64,000 nucleotides of DNA from NCBI RefSeq assembly GCF_027942865.1, contig NC_134515.1, positions 29,254,449 through 29,318,448 on the forward strand. Reading direction: 5' to 3'. Origin of the DNA: Odontesthes bonariensis (lineage: Eukaryota; Chordata; Actinopteri; Atheriniformes; Atherinopsidae). The stretch's first letter is position 1. Each line of letters begins with the position of its first letter. The notes beneath the pieces were generated by a model. That model was not told the origin of the DNA. It did not search any database and was given only the letters and a program-made list of their open reading frames with translations. Below are positions 13,480 to 26,538 of the stretch, piece by piece. The translations under genes and the position numbers were made by a program.

Positions 13480-14476
13480 TTCCACAGAGGGAAAGCTTGC
13501 ACGTGACTTGGCCAGGTCACTAAGTGTGTCCAACGATGCTCAAGGCCTGTTCTGCTGAACTGGGGGAGCCACTTCAGCATGTGTTCAACCTGAGGCTTCA
13601 TCTGGGGAGGGTCCCTGTGCTCTGGAAGATGTCTCATCCCTGTTCCAAAGACGAAACATCCTAGGGAGCTTGGTGACTTCAGACCAGTGGCACTAACATC
13701 ACACATTAGGAAGACCTTCGAAGGGGAGTACAGGAAGGGGGAGTACAGGAGCCATGTTGAGGACTTTATGTGGTGGTGCAAGTCCAACTGCCTACAGCTG
13801 AACACCTCCAAGACTAAGGAGATGTTGATGGACTTCAGAAGGAAGAAACCACAGCTCCAACCTGTGTCCATCGAGGGGGTCAATGAGAAGGTGGTCAGGA
13901 CATATAAATATCTGGGGCTGCAGCTGGATGACAGGTTGGACTGGTCAGCAAACATAGACTCTATACACAGGAAAGGACAGAACTGTTTAAAACTGCTGCA
14001 GCTGTTTTACCAGTCTGGTGGCCAGCGTCCTCTTCTACGCTGTGGTTTGCTGGGGAGGTAGCAGCAAGAAGAGGGACTCTGCCTGACTGGACAGACTGGT
14101 GAGGAGAGCTGGCTCAGTGGTGGGCACAGAGCTGGACTCTCTGGTGACAGTGGCAGAGAGAAGGACCCTGGACAAACTGCTGTCCATACTGGACAACGCC
14201 CACCACCCTCTGCACAACACCTTCATCAGGCAGAGGAGCGCGTTCAGTGGCAGGCTGCTGTCTCAATCCTGCTCCACCAACAGACTCAAATACTCTTTTG
14301 TCCCTCTGGCCATCAGGCTGTACAACAGCTCTAAGTGATGGCACTTCTGTATTTCATTACTATCTGTACGGTCACTTTATATTTTTAAATTGTTTTTTAA
14401 ATTTTTTATAATTGTATAAACATTTTTATTGCTTTATTACGTCTTGCTACTGGATGCTTGAATTTCCTTAATAAAG
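13480..14476 (+). mobile_element. Rex1-like LINE, internally deleted
   Basis: This is a second LINE type. About 13560-13715 encodes HLGRVPVLWK and then a broken stretch leading to ALTSHIRKT. A deletion removes the catalytic RT core, and 13740-14060 resumes with WWCKSNCLQLNTSKTKEM, RRKKPQLQPVSIEG and YKYLGLQLDDRLDW. The C-terminal region continues in shifted frames to about 14335 (LDNAHHPLHNTF, SCSTNRLKYSFVPLAIRLYN). It ends with AATAAAG and runs straight into an ATCT microsatellite, which is likely its 3' tail. Rex1/Babar naming is by resemblance. Confidence 0.75.

Positions 14477-14574
<98 letters not shown>
14477..14574. repeat. (ATCT)n microsatellite
   Basis: About 24 uninterrupted TATC units directly follow the AATAAAG end of the Rex1-like LINE and are probably expanded from its 3' tail. 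Confidence 0.97.
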
Positions 14575-14879
14575 ATAATATTTTTACTATGTTGATGAGG
14601 TTGATCAGGTCATGGCAATCATGACTGAATCGATCACAGTTCATGAACTGAAGAAGCCTTTCAGATGAGAGGTGGAACGTCTTCAAGAAGAAGTCCAGTT
14701 TCCCTTATTCAAGCTCTTATGAATATTTTTAGTAACGCTCATAGTGCAAGTACAACTGTCTGCAATTAAAGAGGATGTCACTAAAGCTCAAAATAACTTT
14801 TTTCAAGTAATGTCCCACATGTGGACTGGCTGATGTCATTGGTGTCAGTGGTATGTTTGTCGTGCAGAGGCTTATCTTC

Positions 14880-14880
<1 letters not shown>

Positions 14881-14971
<91 letters not shown>
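14881..14971. repeat. (ATCT)n microsatellite, second tract
   Basis: About 23 uninterrupted CTAT units lie 306 bp downstream of the first tract. No LINE end abuts it on the left. Confidence 0.97.
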
Positions 14972-14972
<1 letters not shown>

Positions 14973-16560
14973 GATATGTATATGTACATGTATATCTATA
15001 GGATGTGTTTACATGTAAATATGCTAAACTAAAATGGAAACCACAACAGCAAATAATAGCAGCATGGTGACACAGTCACTTCTGAGTGTGTAGTTTCTCT
15101 GTGCATAAGCAGAGCAGTTAGCAGCTGCTGAATCGTGTTACACGCTGAGTTACTACCCTGACCTCTTGGTCTATGTGCTATATAGCCCTGGCTTTGGCCA
15201 AATGGCTGAGCCACATGACGATACACTTCAGCTGTGGTATTGCTTTTGTTCAGCAACTAATATATATGATGGGTAATAGTTTGTAAGTAGTCTGCTAATG
15301 CAGTCAAAGGAGCTCTAAAGCAAAAGTAGTGTGGGTTAAACCAAATAGCTCTGCTACATACAGTGTAGGATCTCAAAATTGTCAACTTATACACTCACTT
15401 CTTTGACTTAAACCAGTTCAAGTTGATATTATTGATACCTAATGGAATGAAATGCGTATGCATGCGGCTCAGTCATGTATCTGTTTTTTTATTCATTTGT
15501 GATACAGAAAGCACACCATGAGGCGAGCTGAGGGGATGTGGCCCTCTCCTGTGGTAGTTTTGGGGGAGTCACGCAGTGTGAGTCAGAGATCCAGGATGAC
15601 ACTACAGAGCATGATCTCAACAGAAAACACATCTGAAAGAACATTAAGCTTAATTTATGTAAACAGTTCATGCCATGAAAATCTAAACTTTCAATGATTG
15701 TTTCTTTCACAGTATTCATTATGCTTTGTGATGCTTGGCACGTGACCATGTTGACATACTTGTTTCTCCTTATCTTCACCCGCACCTTGTCATCTTTAGA
15801 AAAAATACTGTACTTATTTATAATCTCAATTCAACTCTGAAAGTCCATACATAACAGCGGAAAGGTTGAGTGACCACAGTGTCATCTGTATTCTTTGAAA
15901 TTGATTGCACAAGGAGGCAGTTATTCAGCACTCTCAGAATGTTACTCAATGTGTAAAAGAGGGAACATCTGAGAAGGTTTTTCTACAGACAATCTTTTGA
16001 CACATTTCCTATCCCATGTTTACGTACATACACATCTAATAGAATCAATACAGCTACTACTGCTAGTATTAGTAGTAATAATAATAACAACAATGATACC
16101 AATATCTATTTTTAAGAGATGAAATTAAGTGAGTACTTTGAGTCTTTGAGACTTAAATGCTTTAATTGCTCATTAAATGATTAAGTTGTTTATGATGATT
16201 CAGAATTGTATTGGAAAAGAGTGTAAAAATGTAACTTTGTTATAGTCAGAAAAATAATACCTTGTTTATGGAGCTTGAAAAGTTTTACAAATATCTTTAA
16301 CTTATTTTTAGAAATCATTCCTGCGTGGTAGATTTTTGGGTTAATCCGAAATTTGGAAAACCAAAAATTGGAAAAATTAGTATACAGAAACTAGAGTTCT
16401 CTTACTCTTTTTCTGTCAGTGTTGGTTTTTCTTTTGCTTAAACTAATTCCAACCTGACCATAAAGTTAACAAGTTGTTCGTCCAACCCCTTAAGACAACT
16501 AAACCAATAACTCTACCGTGCTGTTACGGAAATACCCAGAGTTACAGTGGTATGTTTAAC
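14972..16560. other. Intergenic upstream of cd63, nothing recognised
   Basis: No exon, named repeat or RNA gene was identified. The right end borders the inferred cd63 promoter. Confidence 0.45.
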
Positions 16561-16726
16561 GAGGAATCCTGAAGGCAGCGTGACGCCGACATAAAGAGAA
16601 GTCGAGCAGTGCGTGGAGCAGAGCAGCACAGGGTGATAGGAGTATCAACGCAACAACTTTAAAAACTTCGACACTCAGTTGTTTTCGCCTATTCCAGGAA
16701 TTTAAATACTTTTTTTTCTCTCAAAG
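16561..16726 (+). promoter_or_regulatory. cd63: cd63 promoter region and noncoding first exon (inferred)
   Basis: The first coding exon of cd63 begins with an acceptor only 20 bp before the ATG, so a noncoding exon must lie upstream. The best candidate ends at 16726 (CTCAAAG followed by GTAGGTAC) and is preceded by a relatively GC-rich stretch. The transcription start is not defined by the sequence. Confidence 0.45.
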
Positions 16727-17532
16727 GTAGGTACGAAAGAAGTTGAAAACGACTTTTCATACTGCAAACCTTTCCGTATTTTTCACTTGTGCCGTTTTTG
16801 GGAGCAGAGCATTTAACGGGTTCGATGTAGTTTTTCATAGTCACAAAAAAAGGAAAAAAATGGGAATTTTCGTTCTTTTTTCGACAGTCTATCGTCTTAA
16901 ATTGCTTAGCTGTTTGTGTTTATTTAAGTCTAACTCACTTGGAAGACTAACACATTCATTAATTTGATCAAGTTGATGTAATTTGGCCTATGACAAAGCT
17001 GGTATTGTTGTCAGCGGTGATTAACGGTCCGGAACAAAGCTGGACGGCCTTTCTTTCTTTTTTTTTTTTTTGGCTCCTCAGAATAGGAACCTCTATTACT
17101 TTTAGTGTGAGTAATTCTCGCCCTGTTCCGTATTTTTGCACTTTGACCTGTTCGTCTCGATGAATTTTAAGTGCAGCTCTTCCCATTTCGGGGGGCTTCT
17201 AACCTATATTTAGGTTTTTCATCGGTTTGAACTGTGTCAGCGGCAGGACTAGAATAAATTTCAGTTTTGAACTTTAATTTCTTTCAGTGGCTGTCTTTTA
17301 TTTTGTCCTCCCATCTTTTTCAGATGTCTGTGTGTGTATGTATTGTAGATTAAAAAGTTGTCAGAAGACGGTTTACAAATTTAATCTTGTGTCACGCAGC
17401 TTCCTCCTAAAAATGAGTCAGATATTCCACTCTGCTCCTTCTCATATTACAGCTGATGTAATGGACCTATAATTCAGCCTTATTTACTTCCATCTGTTTT
17501 TTTTTTTTTCAGATCCCGGATCTTCTTCAACC

Positions 17533-20500
17533 ATGGGCGTCGAAGGAGGGATGAAATGTGTCAAGTATCTACTTTTCTTTTTCAACTTAATTTTTTGGGT
17601 AAGTAGTAGCCAGTCCAAATGTTTGTCATAAAAAAAGTCAGTGGAGTGGATGTGGAAAGCACCTAAACTCTCTCATGAGGAGAGATATAGTCAAGGCCAG
17701 AATTAAAGCAGAAGGGGAGCACAACAGAAAGTAAACACAGGTTATCATGCTGGGTGTGTTTTTCCTTATCAGGATGTGTCTTCTTATCTTTTGTGGAACC
17801 TAAAATGTCCTCAGAAATGCTTTTGCTCCTCCAGCCCCGTGACTTGGAGCATGAAACCAACTTTGTTCCACCACTTTCAGGTTGTCGTTTGCTTTGTAAT
17901 CGCTTGAAAAATCAGCTGATGAACACGCTGTCACGTATCCCGTGAACAACCCCCTCGATTTATACTTCCTGAATCCTCGAGGAGCGTTTGTTGACCATGG
18001 CATTAAGGAAATCCTGGCCTGAGTATGTTGCTTCTTTGCAGTGTCTTTATCGTTTTGAGAGGTGGTAATATTGGAATGTGAATCCTGTGACCAGATTTCA
18101 AAAAGTGACACAATCATGTGATTCATCCAGGTCAAGGTGCGTTCATTTTTCCCTCCTTCACGGACAGACCTCTTCTAATAGCTTTAAGCAGCAGTGCTGA
18201 GAAGCAACAAAACAGTCATTTCACATGGGGCATGAGGAAGTAAAGAATTACAAAGCTGTGTTGTAATGATTCACTCTTGCTGTTCCAGTTTAGCTTTTAA
18301 TCCAGGTGTACGAGACATTTTTTGGCATTTGTCAGTGATTCTGCCCTCTGAGGAATACATATTTTGGGTTGTTATTCACTTGGTGTGTACAACAGAACCC
18401 ATTGCTTTAGGGGCCAGAAAATGAATCAAAGTAGTTTACAGTAACTATAAAGCATTTGTCAAATTCAAAACAAGTTTGTTAGTAATGCAGCAGTAAACAG
18501 ATCTGTTCTCCCGTGCAGAAGTCCCTCTTGTGAATAAACGGCTTGTTAAAAGTGTGCCGTGCGTTTCTAAACAAGTTTGCTGTGCAGTGTAGAAAATGTC
18601 CAAAAACAGTAAGAAATGTCTGATGGAATTTCCTGCTCTGTGCAGCGTTGTCTTGTTTTGTACTGTTAACAGTTTGAAGATTTTTATTTTTTTATTTTTT
18701 AAGCAGTTCGTGAGAATCAACACAACCCGCCTGTGCTCACATTGGCAGAAGTTCATTGTTTGGATTTCTTTACTAAAAGATGAACCAACTAACATTTTAG
18801 CCCTACTTCGTCTCATCAAGATATAAATGTCCAACTAAAGGTGAAAATGGAACTGTTGCCTGACTAAATACTGTGCCTTAAAGGGGAACTCCGGGGCATT
18901 TGAAGCGCATTTCCATTGCTAGAGGTTGTCAAATACTGACGGTAGGACACAGACTGGTGCAAATCGGCGCTCCCTGTGAAGCGATCGCGCTGTTTGCGCA
19001 GCCTGTCATGCTAACCAAATACGTGGTGGCTAAGGGGCAAGAGCTAAACCTTCCACGTAAAACAACAACTTGCACACTGCAGAAACGTCACACCACTTTA
19101 TAAACCATCCGACAATAAAGTCACAAGCCTTACCATCAAAACCATATGCATGGTTCTCACATTACTGGCATGGGGACGTTACAAAACAACTTTATAAACA
19201 GTATGTAACTCACCGGTTATTTGTACGCTCGCGCATGTGAAAGCCCAAAAGAGTCAATGGACGATAATCCCATATCCAAAACAATTATCTTCTCTAGAAA
19301 AACTGCGTTCAAGTATTTAAAACATTACAACAATACATGCCCAGTAATATTGTTGTAATGTTTTAAATACTTGAACGCAGTTTTTTTCTAAAGAAGATAA
19401 TTGTTTTGGATATGGGATTATCGTCCATTGACTCTTTTGGGCTTTCACATGCGTGCGCCTACCGACAAGAGGTAAGTGACATGCTGTTTATAAAGTTGTT
19501 TTGTAACGTCCCCATGCCAGTAATGTGAGAACCATGCATATGGTTTTGATGGTAAGGCTTGTGACTTTATTGTCGGATGGTTTATAAAGTGGTGTGACGT
19601 TTCTGCAGTGTGCAAGTTGTTGTTTAAGGTGGAAGGTTTAGCTCTTGCCCCTTAGCCACCACGTATGTGGTTAGCATGACAGGCTGCGCAAACAGCGCAA
19701 TTGCTGCACAGGGAGCGCTGATTTGCACCGGTCTGTGTCCTACCGTCAGTATTTGACAACCTCGAGCAATGGAAATGCGCTTCAAATGCCCCGGAGTTCC
19801 CCTTTAATTCACCGCCTTTTCTATTTCATAGAATTTTGACTATCATGTTAGTCTATCATGAGCAGCAAATTGAAACTGATAAGCTAGTCAGTTATTTAGA
19901 AGTTATTCAGCACATTGCATTCATTAACAGGGCTGTTTATAGATAATAATGAATATGTGATAATTCTTTGTCCCAGTGTGGTATTTCGAGGGATCTTTTA
20001 TGAAAGATAAATTGAATTGATTTGGGATACGGGGGAACGTCCTGGCTCAGTTTATCTGTTCACTCCTTTATGTTTTCCAGTATCAACAATTAGCCGCCTA
20101 TTTGACCTGGGTTCAAATATTTACATTGGTGTTGCCAGCAAGGAAACGATTTTCAGCTGTGGGGTTCAGTATGGTTAACATAAGAAGATCCGTCTGATTA
20201 TAGGTTGTCTAACAGCAAGGCTACATGAGTATGCGTTAGAGAATTAATTTGGTAAATATGCAAAGAAAGAGTGGCAAGGGACTTGTCACTGACTGTCCAC
20301 AGTAGAGTTAGATTGAATGGATTGTATGTCTTTAATGTGGTCAGTTCCTCTTCTCGTGTGGGTCTATTTGTTTTTTCAGTAACATCTACGTCAAGATAGA
20401 TAAAGAGTTTAATCAGTAGCTTTATAAGGTTGTGACCACGATTTTTAATTATTCATCAGGAGAGCTGAAATGTTCAGTTGATTAATTTCAAGGTTTTAGT

Positions 20501-23500
20501 ATTGTCTCATAGTATTGCTTGTTTTTGAAGTATTCTGACTGTAAAAGTAATAATCCAATTCCTGGATTAAATTGTGTGTTGTATACAGTATAATCTTTTA
20601 TTGATTATACTGTTTGGATTGGACATGAATTTTTTTTTATCATAAACCTTCTGGTTTGAGTTTTTAATGCGAATAATGTTGACTAACTACATCTGAGCAG
20701 GCCTTCGCTGCACGCACATTAATGTGGGCAGTCATGAGGCAAGGAGGAAAGGCAGAACAAATTTGCTGAGATATAAGCTTGAAAAACATCGGCTGTCATC
20801 ATCTGATGATGATGATTAAGCTTTTTATTAGTCTTGTAAATGACAGGCACACGGAAGAAGAGGCCCTGACCCCGGATATCCATGACCTGAATATCTGCTG
20901 CCTGTACCAGAAGCTCAAAAATACTCTTAGTTGTCCCAAGAGACATAATCATTAGACGATGAGATAACCAATGTTCTGCACTATAATCATAAAAAGTCAT
21001 CAGATTTATTTTTAGAGGACCTCAATCCAGCAAATATTTGGCAAATTATTCAATTACTGAAGTTATCAAAATAGTTTAGCTAAATTTATCTTTGAACTAT
21101 TTACAGCTGCAGCTTTACTCTGAATAATTCAGCTTGGTTGTGACTAACGTTCATATTTCATATCATACTTTAGACTAGATATGAACAATAATCATCTGTG
21201 GTTGGTCTTTTCATAGTAAATTTTCCTCCTTGTTACACTTTAGTGACGAACACAAACTTTTAAGTTACTGGATTTTCATAAGATGACACAACAAGACATT
21301 TCCAATGCTTCATGACTTGCAGTGTTACCATCAGAAGTGTTTATTTTAACACACTTCAAACTACTGGAATTTTTTGATGAGGGACAACTTTACAGTGATG
21401 CGGAAAGATTGTTCACATTACAGCACACTGCACTGAGTGGACTGGAAACAATGAGCTATTAGCAGTGCTCATGTGGTGGAAAGTGTTGCAACTAATGGTA
21501 ACAGTAACGCTTTATTGCTCTATCTGAAATAAGAATGTTTTCATTAATCTTATTAATGCAGCCAGAAAACAAACAAACAAACAAAATCTAAACCCATCGA
21601 TACCACGTTTTCTGCGACCTAAGAAAAAACTAGCAGAACATCTTCACACTAAGCTGAACAAGTTAAGTGTCTGATAGAGCAGCAGTACATTACTTCCGCC
21701 TGTACTCGGGTGTTTGAGGTCTCCTCTGACCTCGGACTGAATCACACCACATCTGTTTGTTTCACAGGGCTGTGCTCTCCTCTCTGGTAAAACACGGTTA
21801 AAAGTATGTTGCTCTCCCGTGTTTGCTTAGCAGCTGATCGTGGTAAAACAGTTCACCCACACGTTTGTTTGTAAAGGATCTAGTGAGCCACTCTTGTCAC
21901 CCCCCCAGAGTGAATGTCACAATTTAGCGTCTGACTGCTCGCTTCATTCAGGATCAGGAAGTGAAGAATGGTTCAACTTCTGTCCGTCAAGGAGTGATGT
22001 TTGCTCATTGGTTTGAGTGAGATATTCATGTAAAAGAACAAAAGAAAGTAAATGTTGTTTTAGGTTTAATCCTGTCTTAATCTGACCATTCTTTAGAAGT
22101 TTCCAACATTGCCTTTCATGTCTCATCCACTATAGACTGAACTGTGATGAAATCTTCTGAACATTAATGGTCCCTATAAGATAGGTTTGTGAAACGAACT
22201 CTGCAGGAATCATTCCATGAAAACTGAACAACTCTCTTCCTCTTCCTTGCAGTTATGTGGCCTCGCATTGATTGTCGTGGGAATCATGGTTCAGATGTCT
22301 CTTCATAGCACCTTCATGATCCACGACGCCTCAGCCTCAGGAGCGCCCATTGTCCTCATCGGAGTCGGTGTCTTGATTTTCTTCATTGCCTTCTTCGGCT
22401 GCTGCGGAGCCTGGAAAGAAAACTACTGCATGGTCACCACGGTAATCCATACAAAATAAACCACAAAATACCCCAAATTTATCTGGTGTAAAGCCGTGGC
22501 CAAGTGGTTAGGGAGGTGGACTTAAGATCACACGGTTGCAAGTTCAAGTCCCACCATTACCTCTCCCTACACCTCTAATCATGGCTGAAGTGCCCTTGAG
22601 CAAGGCACCTAACCCCACATTGCTCCAGGGCCTGTAACCAATACCCTGTATCTAAATAGATGTAAGTCGCTTTGGATAAAAAGCGTCAGCTAAGTGTAAT
22701 GTAATGTAAAAATTGATATTGAAACATAGGTAGCTTAAGATAACACTTAGGTGAATATGCTGTACATCAGGTCTCTTAAACGTGTTTCCTCCTCGCTCCA
22801 GTTCGCCGTCCTTCTCTCCCTGATCATCATTGCTGAGATTGGCGCCGCAATCGCTGGATATGTCTTCAGAAACAAAGTGAGTGTAGAACTTCCCTGTTTC
22901 TTATGTTAGTAAAGGTAATGCAGAAGGGGTGTTTAACTTTTGCCTCCTTGTGTCTCCCATGTAGCTCTCAACTATTGTCCAGGACAGTCTCACTGACATG
23001 ATTGGCAGTTACAAAAATGGAACCAAAGAATTCAAAGCCTCTGTGGATAAAGTGCAGGAGGATGTGAGTTCAGTGTAAATCATCTTCCTCACTGTTTGCT
23101 CAGTCTGACAACGCCTTCTCCTAACACTGCTGCATCCTGTTGGTTGCTCATGCACAACCATGACGTTATTATTCTTTGCTCCATCTGTTGACCCAAGTTA
23201 CATCCTTTTACTGTATGTGCCAAACTTTACAGCTGGCACTGCCATAATAAAGGTTTTGCAACTGATTCATTTGCAGTGGAAGTGCTGTGGGGTGAACAGT
23301 TCTGCTGACTGGAGGGACTTCAGCAGCGATGGAAACACGGTGCCTGATTCATGCTGCATCAATGTCACTAAAAGCTGTGGAAAAGGGGCCATGTTGGATG
23401 CCAACAAAGTGTTCCAGAAGGTAAAACCCCCATTCGCTGATACTTACAAAGTAATTTCATGTGAATTAAAGAGATAATTAATAGCATTTCTGGAGTGGAT

Positions 23501-25025
23501 GGTTTACAGATTCGAAACATCGGTCAAAATGACAAATGGTCACAGGAAAGGTTCTTTGGAGCTTAAAATTCATCTGACACCAAACAGGAGCTACATTCCA
23601 TGAGGATGGAATGTAAATATTTAGCTAGAAACAGGACTCCAGTCAGATAACAGTGTTGCTCTGCGAGAATTGACACTCACTTAAACATGTTTTCATAGTG
23701 CGAACACTCATAGAGGTGAATGTCGGGTCCAACGGGTTGGTGGGTCTGAACGGTTCCTTTTTACCCCTCAATAAGCACCCCAAACTGTTGTAAAATACAG
23801 AATAAAACGGTAAAACATTTCCTTTTTGATAATCATGCTTTATCTGCCATCATCATTGAGCACTGAGACTTATTTTGCAGTGAACGAAAGACTTACCCAT
23901 AATACTTCCTTTTAGATGTGGGTTTAACGATTAGGATCTAATGATAAGAATGTAAAATGATGTGCAACTGGTTAAGCTCTTAAGCATATGTTCGTACAAG
24001 ATAAATGTGGCACAATGAATAACAGGTAGCATTAGAATCTATAGGACCTCGTGCTGTGAACGAGTGAAGCCAATCTGAGTGTAGGTACCCCATCCTGACA
24101 GGGCCCATCAGCCAGTGTGTCAGGGCTCTGTGGAGTGCATTTGACCTCTGCCATCTAATCGCTGTACCCAGGATTTAGTTGTGACCATGTGCACTTACTT
24201 TAAAATCTGATCCCGTTCGATACCTGTTACTATAATGTTTTGATATACTTTTTAACGTTTGCATATTTTTGTACATATCTGAACTTTGGGCTTCACCTGT
24301 GCTTTATAAATAGAATAGAAAAATACTTTATTTATCCCCCAATGGGGGAAATTAAATAAATTAAAAAAATTATAAATATTTACAATGATTGTATATTAGC
24401 AACAACAATAATAATACCAATTCTAATAAAAATACTACTACTAATAATAATAAATGACTAAATAAATAAGTGCTCTAAAAATAAATCTGAGTGGGCCTGG
24501 ATGTGGTCCTTCATGCAGAAACTATAGTAGGAATGTCAGTCTAATCGGGTTGCAGGTGAATGCTACGTTTTCTGTTTGTTTGTTTCAGGGTTGTCACGAT
24601 ACCATAGAGACTTTCCTCAAGAAAAACATCCAGTGGGTGATAGTTGCAGCTCTTGTTATTGCTTTCCTGCAGGTATGTAACAGCAGAAAATTAAAGCGTG
24701 TCGAATGTTGCGTGCCTTAAAGCAGACCTTGTGGAGCTGGTGTTTTTCTGTTGTATTGAACAGTACATCATCTGCTGTATTTTACTGCTGTCTGGGGCTT
24801 TTCTCATTCTTCTGCCCTGGGAGAAAATCATCAGCAAACAGAACTCTTATTACACGTATGCCATTAAGCGGCCGGCTTTAATATGGACAGTGTATGAAAG
24901 GCTCAATACAGATAGAAAGGCTAACACTTGCATTCTGCGCTCTCTCTCGTTTTTTCCAGATAATGGGCATCGTGTTCTCCTGCTTGCTGATGAGAGGCAT
25001 CCGCAGCGGCTACGAAGTCATGTGA
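17533..25025 (+). CDS. cd63: CD63 tetraspanin (7 coding exons)
   Basis: CD63 is a tetraspanin of late endosomes, lysosomes and exosomes that organises cargo in membrane microdomains. Coding exons are 17533-17598, 22253-22441, 22802-22876, 22965-23063, 23277-23420, 24589-24672 and 24960-25025. All are phase 0 with GT-AG junctions, giving 240 residues (human 238). It starts MGVEGGMKCVK and has four membrane segments at roughly residues 12-33, 53-73, 83-103 and 203-225. The large loop carries all six expected cysteines: CCG at 146-148, SCC at 168-170, C177 and C193. Sequons lie at N128, N150 and N172. It ends GYEVM, the YxxPhi lysosomal sorting signal that distinguishes CD63. FFGCCGAWKENYC after the second membrane segment is also diagnostic. 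No damage is seen. Introns carry a large palindrome, a SINE and a LINE end. Confidence 0.96.
18882..19803. mobile_element. TTAA-flanked fold-back element (922 bp near-perfect palindrome)
   Basis: TTAA occurs at 18878-18881 and 19804-19807 and the sequence between begins AGGGGAACTCCGGGGCATTT and ends in its complement. The arms (about 18882-19335 and 19348-19803) pair over roughly 454 bp with scattered mismatches and a loop of about 12 bp. The least matched part is near 19215-19250 versus 19450-19480. TTAA target duplication is the habit of piggyBac and Kolobok transposons. I see no transposase or conserved reading frame. It sits in the second cd63 intron (17599-22252), so it is transcribed with the gene. 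Confidence 0.9.
19945..20020 (-). repeat. Fragment matching the 3' region of the LINE at 2264-4880
   Basis: A stretch of about 43 bp starting TAATGAATATGTGATAATTC and ending TATTTCGAGGG is identical to about 2471-2515, inside the minus-strand LINE 3' UTR. The two are copies of one repeat family. Confidence 0.6.
22490..22710 (+). mobile_element. tRNA-derived SINE
   Basis: The head is tRNA-like, with an A-box-like GTGGCCAAGTGGTTAGG and a B-box-like GGTTGCAAGTTCAAGTCCC. It is followed by the conserved body GTGCCCTTGAGCAAGGCACC and a tail GCGTCAGCTAAGTGTAATG repeating TAATG. This is the usual layout of teleost SINEs. It lies in the third cd63 intron, 50 bp past the exon. Confidence 0.85.
24306..24470 (-). 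mobile_element. Rex1-like LINE 3' end, fragment
   Basis: ATAGAAAAATACTTTATTTA and the following CCCAATGGGGGAAATT, then a TAATAATAA-rich stretch, match the 3' end present at 55855-56000. Reverse orientation is inferred from the coding part of that second copy. It lies in a cd63 intron. Confidence 0.7.
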
Positions 25026-25325
25026 TTCACACCTGATAAGGCGTTGGCTGTTCACGTCACACTTATTGGGATCTTTATTTGGAAACTTTTATCATGTTTA
25101 TCTTATGCTTCCCATATTATGCAGAGCAATATATTTTTTTCCTTTTACCAATAGGAACATGTTAGAAAAGGTTCTTGTCCACTGTAATGTTAGTGTTGTT
25201 TTTTTTTTTAAAAGGAAATCTAAAATCTTACTTTGCTTGTGCCTTTTGAGATTTTGAATGTATTTTTGGGTTGAGTTTTAATATTTTTCTGGTTTCCATT
25301 TTTATTAAAGACTCTTTAAATTACA
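25026..25325 (+). other. cd63: cd63 3' UTR with poly(A) signal
   Basis: ATTAAA at 25304-25309 is the best poly(A) signal, about 280 bp past the stop. The convergent letmd1 transcript may end about 70 bp beyond. Confidence 0.55.
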
Positions 25326-25377
25326 CCAGAGTTTTCTTTAAAGACGAGCACACAAAATGACCCAGAGCAGGAAGGTA

Positions 25378-26538
25378 TTTATTTCAGATTTAGTTCAATA
25401 ACATTGTGTATAATATTGGCACAAAAACACAACATTCAAAGCTTGGGCAAATAAGATATTACAAAAGGATGAATAAAGTCAACACAACTTTTGCAGATGT
25501 ATTGTGCCAATACTTGCGAAAGGCACAGGAAGCAAATGACACGTCCGACTCTACGCTTTACAACACCGGTTACCAGCACAAGAGATGTGTAGTTCCTCTC
25601 TGTATCATGACCCGGAAGTAAGTGAAAGGCATTTATGACATTTTGTGCTGAGGTGTAACAGCCCTAACCAGGATAAATTAGTCCTTAGTCTCCAAAGCAA
25701 TAAAACAAGCAAGTAAACAAAGTGCCACCCCAAATCTTGCAACTGCAACACAAAGTTTCTGAAAATGTTGACAGACAATAAGTTAAAGTTCTCAGTATTC
25801 AAAGCCTGAATATCTAACCCAATTTTATTTCTCTAAAATGGTGCCTTCACGTCATCTAGTGCTGTTTGAGATCCACCAGTTTTCTTTTTGAGGAAAGCTT
25901 TCCTCTTTAGTGTGTAGATACAACTTTGATATGACCAGCAATATTCAAAAGTAAGAGCAGAGCACAAAGTGAGGCATCAGCATGAGGAAAATAGTGAGAA
26001 CTAGTCAATCTGTTTTAAATGCCCACATAAAATATCTTAGATTCTTATGGAGTCCATCCTTACTATTCCACAGATTTCCTGCGGAACTTTAATCAAGCAG
26101 AAAAATGTGTTTCCTTCATTGCCGATGTGAGATGATTGTGTTAGCTTAGATGAAAGCAAAGCAAACCTGCATCATAAGGTGCTAACAAGCTTAAGAGACA
26201 GCAACAAGTAATCACTGTACAGCAACATCCCAGCTTGATATTATTAAGTGCATCACAGTCAATTAAACACTCCTGAGAAACGAAATTGCACAAAAAGTAA
26301 TCTCACGAATAAAGACACTTTGGGGTCATTACATTGTTTTCAAATTAAATTCTTTTTAACCTCATGTTTGTCGCATCTGTGGCTTCAAATAACTATGGGT
26401 GTTATCTCCCGAACCCAGAAAATGTTGCCTAGAACGGTGTTGAATAGCTTTTTCCTCTTTGTCAAGGAGACGTTGACAACTCTTAGGAAGTTGTGTTGCG
26501 CAGTGCACGGAAAGTGATGGTCGTCACAAAAAAATGCG
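25378..26538 (-). other. letmd1: letmd1 3' UTR (inferred)
   Basis: On the minus strand AATAAA occurs as the complement of 25824-25829 and of 25378-25383. Either could end letmd1. No coding exon or known repeat is visible between the letmd1 stop and cd63's end. Confidence 0.35.

Noticed and set aside
14821-15018. Ile/Tyr/Leu/Ser repeat protein
   Set aside because: It is a translation of the ATCT microsatellite.
18445-18834. 129-codon minus frame in cd63 intron 2
   Set aside because: No recognisable domain, unusual composition, and not bounded by convincing signals.
22490-22565. A functional tRNA gene
   Set aside because: The tRNA-like head is followed by a SINE body and tail, and the cloverleaf is not convincingly intact.
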